Part shown: one piece after another, positions 51,282 through 60,271 of the stretch
Position numbering within the stretch: position 1 is the stretch's first letter
Layout: each line of letters starts with the position of its first letter
Source: Chitinophaga vietnamensis
GTDB lineage: Bacteria > Bacteroidota > Bacteroidia > Chitinophagales > Chitinophagaceae
Assembly: GCF_902167635.1 (NCBI RefSeq)
Contig: NZ_CABHMS010000003.1
Location: 372,001 to 436,000, forward strand
Length of the DNA stretch: 64,000 nt
Reading direction: 5' to 3'
Translations under genes and position numbers: made by a program
Notes under the pieces: model-generated
Database searches by the model: none
Told to the model about the DNA's origin: nothing
What the model saw: only the letters and a program-made list of their open reading frames with translations

Positions 51282-54200
51282 ATGAAGTCCTATTTACAGC
51301 AATTATCCCTGTTTCTTGTCCTGTGCACAGGCTTGACATTGTTTGTTGCCGGGCGCACAGCTGCGCAGTCGGGCAAGGGCATCCTCATCAAGCGTACGCT
51401 GGATGGGGCCGCCGGCCAGCTCAAGGCTGATATGGCCGTGACGGTACAGGACAGCATCTACTTCGATGCGGCCCTCACCAGCAAGCTGGATACGCCCTAC
51501 TATGTAAAGAACGTGATCACGTTCCTGATCAACGAATATTCTACGCGCAAGCTGCCCGCGAAATTTACGGCCACCGTCAATTTCCGGATCATCTATAAAA
51601 CGCCTGATCTGCGCCTGGACTCTACTGATAAATCTTTGTCGGTAAGTTACGATACAGCTAATCCCTACAACCTGCGCAACTCCTTTATTTTCGCCAATGC
51701 GCATGAAGTGAAGGTGAAAGTGCTCAGCGTATCCACCGATGCTACAACCAATATCTGGCCTGCATTGCAGCTGGAAAATGCGATGGATATACATCCTTTG
51801 TTCAAGCTGTCGGCATCCGATGTGATCACTACCATCAATTTCAATAATAATATTAACCAGGATACAGACGATGAACTGCCTGTGAGCTGGCCTGCCATCA
51901 CAGGTGCAGACGTATACGACCTGGAATGGGCTTATGTAGATTCCAGTGCGATAGAAGGCAACCGTTATGGCAATCCGATACAACCTGATCTGCTGTTCAC
52001 TTACAGGTCTACCCGCGTAACCGTGGCGGGTACCAGCTATACGATTCCCTTGATGTACGACAAGGAAGGCGTGCTTTATTTTCGTGTGAGAGCGGTGCAG
52101 GAACGGAAGAATTACGGTAGAAAGGAAACCACCTGGAGCTCGGCCTACAGCGGCGGTTTAGGCGCCTTCGCTTACAAAGGTCACCAACGGCGGCTCAACT
52201 GGCAGGCATCTACTTCATTTGCCGAAGATGGCAAGCGGAAAGTAGCGGTGAGCTATTTTGATGGATCGCTGCGCAACCGGCAGGTAGTGACGAAAGATAA
52301 TACTACCAATACGACGATTGTAGCAGAATCGATGTACGACTACCAGGGCCGCCCCGTGATACAGGTGTTGCCTGCGCCTACCCTGAGTAACGTGATCCAG
52401 TATACGAAAAGATTTAATACTGATATCAACGGCAACGAATACGACAAAGATAAATACGACCGCCTCAATACGCCGCTGGATCTGATCACTACCAGCGCCG
52501 AACCAATGGGCACGGGCAGCGGTACGAACCAGTACTATTCTCCCGCCAATCCCCAAAAAGATACTGGCTTCAACCGCTTCCTGCCTGATGCAGAAGGGTA
52601 TGCCTATACCGAAACAAATTTCATGGCTGACAATACCGGCCGGCCGAGGCAACAAGGCAGCGTAGGTAAGCTATTCAAAATAAACGGAGGCCATGAAACC
52701 ACTTATGGGTATGGGACTGCCGCCCAGGAAGATCTCTATGCTTTGTTTGGTACCGAGGTAGGTAATGCCAGTCATTATTTCAAAAACACAGTTACCGATC
52801 CGAACGGACAAATGGTTGTTACCTATCTCGATATGCACGGCCGTACCATCGCTACCGCACTCACAGGTAGCGGCGCAGATACGCTGCTGTCGCCACTTCC
52901 GGAGAAGCATCCCGAGATACATAATGACACCATCACTAATTATAAACAAACCCTCTTCCAGCCGCGATCCATGGTGATCCAGCATTCATTCAATGTAGAT
53001 GAAGCCGGGTACTATGATTTCAAATACCAGCTGAACCCGCCGGTATTAAAGATGCGCAACTGCGCAGGTGATACGGTGTCTTACACCGGCGCTTATGAAC
53101 TGCGCATCCGCCTCACGGATGATGTGATGAACCTCCGCCTCGGTGGTGCGCCAGTGGAGAAAGTAGTACGCAACTATAATCCCGATGACCTTCGTGCCGC
53201 CACCATCGTGGATACGCCTGTGGTACTCGCTTTCAGGCAATACCTGGAGAAAGGACAGTACGACCTTTCCAAAGTACTGACCATCAACCAGCAGGTCATG
53301 AATTATTATCGCGACAGCATCTTCCTCAAATCGAATGTATGTGTGTCGATAGATAAAACGATCGATAGCGTGAAGAAAGATATGCGCCAGCAGCCCTGCG
53401 GGCCCGATTGCGGCGATTGTACAGATTCGCTCCGCACGGAATATGACGATATGCGGAGCCTCATGCTCAGCGATATGAGCGCGCCCTTCGGTCAGTATGC
53501 ATCTCTCGCAGACTCTGGTTCTACCTATTCTATTTTCTTCCGTGATAATAATATCCGTCCATCTTCTTTCTACACCCGTACGGATATGGTGTACAGAGAT
53601 GCTGCCGGGCGCCAGGATTCCGTATTCCTGCCTGCCACCGGCAATAAGGTAATCCCGCAGAAATTACAGCCTTCCGACTTTGCAGACAATTTCCAGGAAT
53701 CATGGGCCATTGCCTTGCTGGACAAACATCCGGAAAGAGACCGCCTCATACGTATGGGCATCTACCGGCAGTCGCTGTTGTGGGAAAAGAAATTTTCCGC
53801 GGTAGATACTTATGCAGAAGCCAAAAAGCTTGGTTACCTAAGCCCCTTGACTGCCGGTTTTGATACGCTGTTGGTGAATAGCAACGACCGGAGCGCTTTA
53901 CAAAAACAGCTCGATGTATTCAAGACAGTAGATGTAAGAAGTGGTGGTGCCAATGTCCGCAAACAGGTATCCATGTTTGCGATGGCGGTGATCTCCGCTA
54001 AATGCGGCGGCGATAATGCCTGCATGAGCCGCTATGCTGGCTATCAGCCCTGGAATGCAGAAGCAGAATTTTGCACCGGCGACCTGGACATGATCTGGCG
54101 GATGTTCCGCGGACTGTATGCCACCGCACACCGTCAGCAGATCTTCTCCAAAGTGATTGTGGACAATGGCTACTTTAACCGCGACCTGGTGGCTAACAAG

Positions 54201-57200
54201 AAGCAACCGCGTTTCTTTACCAGCCAGGATGCCGCTGCTCAAACGGGTATCGACAAGATCGTGAATCCTAATGTGCCTACGGATGCCAATACCGCATCAC
54301 AGGCCGTACAGGCAGCCATCAAACAGCAATACAAGGAAAATCTCGATAGTCTTTCCAATGTATGGATGCGTCAGCTCGCGCCTTGTAAGTATGATGTACA
54401 GGCATTGGCAGAGATCAAGAGCAAGCTGCTGCAGGTAGCGCAGAATGCGCAGGATGCTACGCACCCGTATGGCGCCAGCACCATCAAACCCAATACCTGG
54501 GCTTATTACAAGAGCTTCGAACAGGTGTTGGCCGAGTATAACAGTCGTAAACAGATCACTGATCCGTTTATCTGTAATGCTGATCTTATCACCTTCCCCA
54601 AACCTTATGATTTACAAAAGGCACAGGTGACAACCGTGTCTTATACCAAACCGAAAGATTGTGAGTGCAGTAATTTGTCTGCCCTCAACCTGGAGTATAA
54701 TGCGAAGAAGAAAACACAGGATACTACTTTGTCGGCCTACTTGTACCGCGTACGCGGCATCAGGATCGCACAGGCTGATCTCGATGCCATGCAGGCAGCA
54801 TGTACTAACGCCAACGCATGTACGTACCTGGAGAAACCGCTGAAAGTGCCGGCCTTTCTGCAATGCGGCATTGCGCCGCCCTGCGTGCCCTGCAAGGTGG
54901 TGGATTCTCTCTATACCAATTACATCAATATCTATAAACAAGCGCCTGTTTATGTAGATTCTACTGATCAATTACGCGTTGTAAATATTGCCTTTGAGAA
55001 TTACATGAACAACAGGCTGGGCTTTAACAAGAAAGCGCCGGAATACCTGGAGTTCCGCGACAGCTGCGCCAACGGTCAGATGAAAGATCCTACAAGGGTT
55101 TGTGTGCCGGGCAGCAGTCGTAGTAAACAGATGGTGAACGTCTATGACAATGGCGGCGCCGATAATATCACCGATATCCATGAAACCAGCAATGGTTTTG
55201 TGATGGCGGGCAGCACTACTGGCAATAGCTTTGGTGGTACAGATGCGTACATCATCCGCACCAATAACACTGGTTCGCTGTTGTGGGCTAAAAACTTTGG
55301 TAGCAGCGCCAATGACGCCTTCCGGCGCATTGTGCCATTAGGCGATACAGGCTTTATTGCCATAGGCACCACACAATCTTTTTGTTATGATCAGGGCGCT
55401 ATTTTCGTGGTGAGAACAGATGAAGACGGTAACCTGTTGTGGAACCGTGCTATTGATATGGGCAGCAACTTCGGCGCTGCCGGCAGCGATGTGCTGATCA
55501 CTGCTTCGGGTAATATCGCTATCTCTGGTTACCGTACTACCAACGGACAAGCCACAGATTGGGTAACCGGCGTACTAACGCTGGATGGTGAGTTGAAATG
55601 GTTGAAACAACAGACCACCGGTCAGGGTGTAGATCATATTAGTTTGATGGAACGCAACGATACGCTGTACACTGCATCTGCGACCTATATCAGCGGCAGC
55701 TGGAAGCCGATGGTGATCAAACAGTCTATGGGGAATGGCGCCAATTATAATTTATCGCAGTTCAGTTTGCCGGTAGATGCTTCTGGTAATATACGCATGA
55801 TGGCTACCCCGATCGGCTATACGTTGTCGGTGGTGAATGCCGGCAGTGGCGCTTTGCTGGATATCAACGGTGCTAACGAAGCGCCTGTGGCCAGGGTGAT
55901 GCAGGGCCCGGGCGGGACGCAAGCGGGCGCCTGGTCGGCCGCCACTACCGGCGATGGCAGCATGATTACGGCACAATCCAATGGCGATGTATGGTGGCAG
56001 CGTATTACAAATGATTCCATCAGCTGGACCAACCATGTGCAGCTATCGGCCAATGAGCGCCTCTATGGTGTGATCCAGCGTAGCGACGCCAATTTCGCGG
56101 GCGCCGGTCTTTATAACAACAATGCCATGCTGATGCTCAGCAACAGCACGGGCAGAACAGGTTGTAACGATGCGCCGGCTACTATGGGCTTTCTCCCGAT
56201 GGCCGTTGCCAAACAGGCTGCCAGCGCGCAGAACGAGCAGTTCCTCGGCACCTGGAATGTAAGCGAGTTGGGAATAGGAGAGCGGGTATTGTCCTTGCAG
56301 GTAACCAATGCTTCCTGTCCGGGTATCGACAGTTGTTTCTATGCCTACAACGGCATGATGTGCGGCAATGCTACCCCCAGCTACATGGAAGATCCGCTGA
56401 ACATCACCCCCAGCTGCTCTGACAGCACCATCCTGGCAGAGGTGAAAGGGACGGAAGTGTTCAACTACCGCAGGGATTCTGTGATGAACACCTTTGAACG
56501 CGAGTACCTGAACACCGCATTCACGGCGCCTTCCAGGGAGATGTTCTCCATGACATATGCAAGTAACGAATATCATCATACGCTCTATTACTATGATCAG
56601 GCGGGTAATCTCGTGAAGACTGTACCTCCCGCTGGCGTAGTGAGAGACCGTTCACCGGAATGGATCGCGAAGGTGAAAGCGGCGGTGGCTAATGGCACTA
56701 CGTTGACGCCAGCGCATAAGATGGTAACGGATTATCGTTACAATACACTTAATAAGATTGCAGAACAGAAAACACCGGATGCGGGTATCTCACATTTCTG
56801 GTATGATCGTTTGGGCCGCCTGGCGGTGTCGCAGAATGCGCAACAGCGTGTGGACGGCAATTACAGCTATACCTTGTACGATGGTATTGGTCGTATCACG
56901 GAGGTAGGGCAGATACATCAGGCTACGCCGATGACTGATACCGTGTCAAGAGATGAAGCCAATCTGCAAAGCTGGATCAACAGTCCATTGGCGGCGAGAA
57001 CGGAGATCACAAGAACGGTATATGATATTCCATACCAATTTACGGATGGCACTGATTGGTCACCAACCAACCTGCGCAACCGCGTAGCGTGGAGCGCCGT
57101 GTATAACAGCATTGCGGACACCTTGCCGGGTAAGCATGCATCGGCTACTTACTACAGTTATGACATTCACGGCAATGTGAAATCGCTGATGCAGGATTAT

Positions 57201-59594
57201 AACCCGGGCACTGCTAATAATCTGGGCAACCGTTTCAAGAAGATCAATTACGACTATGATCTCATCAGTGGAAAGGTAAATACTGTAAGCTATCAACCGG
57301 GCAAGATAGATGCCTTCTATCACCGTTATAGTTACGATGCGGAAAACAGGCTTACGAATGTTGAAACCAGCCGTGATAGTATCTATTGGGAAAACGATGC
57401 CTACTATCAATACTATAAACATGGCCCGCTGGCGCGTGCAGTGATTGGTCAGGCGCAGGTACAGGGTATCGACTACGCCTATACGTTGCAGGGTTGGCTC
57501 AAAGGGGTGAACAGCACCAGCGGCAAGTACGATATGGGTAATGATGGCGCTCAGGGTGGTATCACCGCCAAGGATGCTTATGGCTATGCCCTGCACTATT
57601 TCGGTGACAATGATTACAAACCTGTAACAACCGTACGTCCGTTTGCTGCGTCAGGTAATGTGTTGAAACCGCTGTACAATGGCAACATCGGCGCAATGAG
57701 CGTGAATGTGCCGAAAGCGGGCGAGCCTTTATTGTATGCTTACAAATACGATGTGCTGAACAGGATCATTGCTATGGATGCGCACCGTAACCTCGATACC
57801 GCAGCCAACGTGTGGACGCCAATACAAGTAGGTGATTTCCGCGAACGTATCTCTTACGATCCGAATGGCAACATTCTTACTTACCAACGTAATGGTAACA
57901 ATACCTGGGCTGGCAAGCCGCTGGAAATGGACCGCATGGCGTATAATTATATGCCAGGAACAAACAAGCTTTCATGGATCAATGATACCGTGCCGGTTAC
58001 GGCATATGATAATGATATTGATGTGCAGGCCGTAGGTAACTACCAATATGATTCGATTGGTAATATGACTCGCGATAGCGCGTCGAATATCAGGAAGATC
58101 GAGTGGACCTTATATGGTAAAATCAGAAGTATCACGAAAAATGACAACACTACTATCAATTACACCTATGATGTAAGTGGTAACCGTATCTCCAAAAATA
58201 TAAATGGCAAAGAGACCCGCTATATCCGCGACGCCTCCGGCAAAGTGATGAGTGTCTATGTTTCCGGCGATCAAAACGTGAATAATGGCCTCCTGAGCCA
58301 AATCGAAGCGCATCTCTATGGAAGCAGCCGTCTTGGTATCAATACATGGACCATGCCAGTAGAGCGTGATAGCGTAATACCTACCATGCCGATGAATGGC
58401 CTGGGTTCAGGATTCTTTAGTACATTTAAACGTGGTTATAAGTTCTTTGAATTGTCCAACCATCTCGGTAACGTACTCGCCACTACGGGTGATGACAGGC
58501 TCAGTGTAGGCGTTAACGATAGTACCGTAGGTTATTATCTGCCAAGGATTGTATCAGCAACGGATTATGCGCCGTTTGGTATGCAGCTGAATGGTAGGAG
58601 TTTTGATGCAAGTATTTACAGATATGGGTTCAATGGCAAGGAGAATGATAATGAGGTGAAGGGAGATGGGAACCAGCAGGATTATGGAATGAGGGTGTAT
58701 GATCCGAGGATTGGGAAGTTCTTGAGTGTGGATCCGTTGACGAAGGCATACCCAATGCTAACTCCTTATCAATTTGCAAGCAATAGGCCAATAGACGGGG
58801 TTGATCGAGATGGCAAAGAATGGGCTGCAAGTAGTTGGTTTGCGAATGTAGGTGACGCAGACTTTATGTTGGAAAATGTCATGACGGTAAAGATGCATGT
58901 GGTTAATGCGTCAAGAATTGTCACCGATGCAGCAGTAATACAGAGATATGCAGAGGAAGTTAGTCATCAAATGGAGCAGAATTTAAGAACGGAGTCTGTT
59001 GTATTTCTATATGGTATCCCATTCAAGGTACTATATAGAACAGAAGTAATTCTTGATTATAATCCGCCTACTTCAGATCCTAAAGATCCAAGAAACGAAG
59101 GTGTTTTAAGGTTTGATGACAGGACAAGTACTACGAAAAAGTGGACAACGGTAGAGGACGGGGTAACAACAAATCATACTGAAACAAGCTCTACTCCCGG
59201 GGACACCTATTTAAAAATTACCGAATTTTCCATGAGTGTTGGTATTACCATGGATGGAAAACAGGTGAAAATGGGGCCGGATCTTTACAATACAATGATA
59301 CATGAGGGTTTCCATTCTGGAGGAGGAAGCCACCCTTGGGAACTATCTGATATTGAAAAGCTTTTTTTGCCAGAAATTAATCAATCGGAGAGTCCGGTTC
59401 CCAAAATTATTAAGAACAATTTTATGAATTCAGCGGAAAATCCGGATCCAGGACTTAAACCAAATCCTAAAGGCAACTGGCAAGTCTTGCCAAATCAGAT
59501 TAGAGCTCTATTTAAATTGATAAAAGAGAACTCTAATACTACAAGAGATGCTTTAAAGAATACTGGAGGAGCGAGTAGTACAGGAACCCCCTAA
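51282..59594 (+). CDS. Giant exported RHS-repeat polymorphic toxin with metzincin-type C-terminus
   Basis: The product is 2770 residues with signal LFLVLCTGLTLFVAGRTAAQ. Residues about 300-560 hold YD repeats (MYDYQGRPVIQVL). A delta-60/propeller-like segment lies at about 1283-1650 (NGFVMAGSTTGNSFGGTDAY). Dense YD repeats follow (HFWYDRLGRLAVSQNAQQR) up to the RHS core at about 2446-2515 (YRYGFNGKENDNE, YDPRIGKFLSVDPLTKAYP, YQFASNRPIDGVD). The variable tip (about 2520-2770) has the full zinc motif HEGFHSGGGSH (His2674, Glu2675, His2678, His2684) and a Met-turn-like FMNSA (Met2715). Base composition turns AT-rich at the tip, as in swapped toxin cassettes. Confidence 0.85.
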   Translation: MKSYLQQLSLFLVLCTGLTLFVAGRTAAQSGKGILIKRTLDGAAGQLKADMAVTVQDSIYFDAALTSKLDTPYYVKNVITFLINEYSTRKLPAKFTATVNFRIIYKTPDLRLDSTDKSLSVSYDTANPYNLRNSFIFANAHEVKVKVLSVSTDATTNIWPALQLENAMDIHPLFKLSASDVITTINFNNNINQDTDDELPVSWPAITGADVYDLEWAYVDSSAIEGNRYGNPIQPDLLFTYRSTRVTVAGTSYTIPLMYDKEGVLYFRVRAVQERKNYGRKETTWSSAYSGGLGAFAYKGHQRRLNWQASTSFAEDGKRKVAVSYFDGSLRNRQVVTKDNTTNTTIVAESMYDYQGRPVIQVLPAPTLSNVIQYTKRFNTDINGNEYDKDKYDRLNTPLDLITTSAEPMGTGSGTNQYYSPANPQKDTGFNRFLPDAEGYAYTETNFMADNTGRPRQQGSVGKLFKINGGHETTYGYGTAAQEDLYALFGTEVGNASHYFKNTVTDPNGQMVVTYLDMHGRTIATALTGSGADTLLSPLPEKHPEIHNDTITNYKQTLFQPRSMVIQHSFNVDEAGYYDFKYQLNPPVLKMRNCAGDTVSYTGAYELRIRLTDDVMNLRLGGAPVEKVVRNYNPDDLRAATIVDTPVVLAFRQYLEKGQYDLSKVLTINQQVMNYYRDSIFLKSNVCVSIDKTIDSVKKDMRQQPCGPDCGDCTDSLRTEYDDMRSLMLSDMSAPFGQYASLADSGSTYSIFFRDNNIRPSSFYTRTDMVYRDAAGRQDSVFLPATGNKVIPQKLQPSDFADNFQESWAIALLDKHPERDRLIRMGIYRQSLLWEKKFSAVDTYAEAKKLGYLSPLTAGFDTLLVNSNDRSALQKQLDVFKTVDVRSGGANVRKQVSMFAMAVISAKCGGDNACMSRYAGYQPWNAEAEFCTGDLDMIWRMFRGLYATAHRQQIFSKVIVDNGYFNRDLVANKKQPRFFTSQDAAAQTGIDKIVNPNVPTDANTASQAVQAAIKQQYKENLDSLSNVWMRQLAPCKYDVQALAEIKSKLLQVAQNAQDATHPYGASTIKPNTWAYYKSFEQVLAEYNSRKQITDPFICNADLITFPKPYDLQKAQVTTVSYTKPKDCECSNLSALNLEYNAKKKTQDTTLSAYLYRVRGIRIAQADLDAMQAACTNANACTYLEKPLKVPAFLQCGIAPPCVPCKVVDSLYTNYINIYKQAPVYVDSTDQLRVVNIAFENYMNNRLGFNKKAPEYLEFRDSCANGQMKDPTRVCVPGSSRSKQMVNVYDNGGADNITDIHETSNGFVMAGSTTGNSFGGTDAYIIRTNNTGSLLWAKNFGSSANDAFRRIVPLGDTGFIAIGTTQSFCYDQGAIFVVRTDEDGNLLWNRAIDMGSNFGAAGSDVLITASGNIAISGYRTTNGQATDWVTGVLTLDGELKWLKQQTTGQGVDHISLMERNDTLYTASATYISGSWKPMVIKQSMGNGANYNLSQFSLPVDASGNIRMMATPIGYTLSVVNAGSGALLDINGANEAPVARVMQGPGGTQAGAWSAATTGDGSMITAQSNGDVWWQRITNDSISWTNHVQLSANERLYGVIQRSDANFAGAGLYNNNAMLMLSNSTGRTGCNDAPATMGFLPMAVAKQAASAQNEQFLGTWNVSELGIGERVLSLQVTNASCPGIDSCFYAYNGMMCGNATPSYMEDPLNITPSCSDSTILAEVKGTEVFNYRRDSVMNTFEREYLNTAFTAPSREMFSMTYASNEYHHTLYYYDQAGNLVKTVPPAGVVRDRSPEWIAKVKAAVANGTTLTPAHKMVTDYRYNTLNKIAEQKTPDAGISHFWYDRLGRLAVSQNAQQRVDGNYSYTLYDGIGRITEVGQIHQATPMTDTVSRDEANLQSWINSPLAARTEITRTVYDIPYQFTDGTDWSPTNLRNRVAWSAVYNSIADTLPGKHASATYYSYDIHGNVKSLMQDYNPGTANNLGNRFKKINYDYDLISGKVNTVSYQPGKIDAFYHRYSYDAENRLTNVETSRDSIYWENDAYYQYYKHGPLARAVIGQAQVQGIDYAYTLQGWLKGVNSTSGKYDMGNDGAQGGITAKDAYGYALHYFGDNDYKPVTTVRPFAASGNVLKPLYNGNIGAMSVNVPKAGEPLLYAYKYDVLNRIIAMDAHRNLDTAANVWTPIQVGDFRERISYDPNGNILTYQRNGNNTWAGKPLEMDRMAYNYMPGTNKLSWINDTVPVTAYDNDIDVQAVGNYQYDSIGNMTRDSASNIRKIEWTLYGKIRSITKNDNTTINYTYDVSGNRISKNINGKETRYIRDASGKVMSVYVSGDQNVNNGLLSQIEAHLYGSSRLGINTWTMPVERDSVIPTMPMNGLGSGFFSTFKRGYKFFELSNHLGNVLATTGDDRLSVGVNDSTVGYYLPRIVSATDYAPFGMQLNGRSFDASIYRYGFNGKENDNEVKGDGNQQDYGMRVYDPRIGKFLSVDPLTKAYPMLTPYQFASNRPIDGVDRDGKEWAASSWFANVGDADFMLENVMTVKMHVVNASRIVTDAAVIQRYAEEVSHQMEQNLRTESVVFLYGIPFKVLYRTEVILDYNPPTSDPKDPRNEGVLRFDDRTSTTKKWTTVEDGVTTNHTETSSTPGDTYLKITEFSMSVGITMDGKQVKMGPDLYNTMIHEGFHSGGGSHPWELSDIEKLFLPEINQSESPVPKIIKNNFMNSAENPDPGLKPNPKGNWQVLPNQIRALFKLIKENSNTTRDALKNTGGASSTGTP

Positions 59595-59627
59595 AAACTA
59601 ACTAACAATTTTATAATTAAATTAAAT

Positions 59628-60134
59628 ATGGCAAGTATCCTGATGTTGAAAACATATGCTAGATTGATCTCTATTGGTAGTTGTGCGTCCTTTTCGCTAC
59701 TTGAAGCATCATGTGGTTTTACGCATAAATCTACAGATATGATGATGAATGAATTGGGGTATCAAAGAGACTCCGTACGTATTGGAGAAGGTTATTATGA
59801 TAAACATCCCAATGCCACTCCACTTAATCCGGAGGACAGCTTGGTACTGGCATTCTTCGAAGTATTTGATGACAGTACTGCAGTTTATAATAACGGCCGA
59901 AAGATTGCTCAACTTTATATTAAAAAGGCGAATAACCCTTATACAAGTACTGGTTATTCATATAAGAATGTGGTCTTACATGGTTTGGAAAAAGATTCTA
60001 AGATTGTGATAAGGTTACTGACCAAAAAGAAGTATGTTGAATTTATACCGGATATTAGATATCCGGTATATAGCATTCAAAGATACAACGGGATTTGGTA
60101 CATAAACCCTAGATATGGGATTTCATTAAAATAA
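59628..60134 (+). CDS. Candidate immunity lipoprotein for the RHS toxin tip
   Basis: The 168-residue protein lies 33 bp after the RHS gene and shares its AT-rich composition. The N-terminus (LISIGSCASFSLLEASCG) fits a lipoprotein signal with Cys after LEAS. The body is a small alpha/beta protein (EDSLVLAFFEVFDDSTAVYN, VVLHGLEKDSKIVIRLLTKK). I recognise no family. Immunity genes typically follow the toxin tip directly, and a periplasm-facing lipoprotein could neutralise a secreted metallopeptidase. The role is inferred from position only. Confidence 0.55.
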   Translation: MASILMLKTYARLISIGSCASFSLLEASCGFTHKSTDMMMNELGYQRDSVRIGEGYYDKHPNATPLNPEDSLVLAFFEVFDDSTAVYNNGRKIAQLYIKKANNPYTSTGYSYKNVVLHGLEKDSKIVIRLLTKKKYVEFIPDIRYPVYSIQRYNGIWYINPRYGISLK

Positions 60135-60271
60135 TTGCACTGCTTGGATTGGAATTTCGATGCGAAATATTCAATAAGTGCTTATAGTATAGTTGATCCG
60201 TGTATTTTATGAAAGAAATCTTTAGGACCAAATTTAGTAGGCATTAATATCACAAACACCCACACTATACC

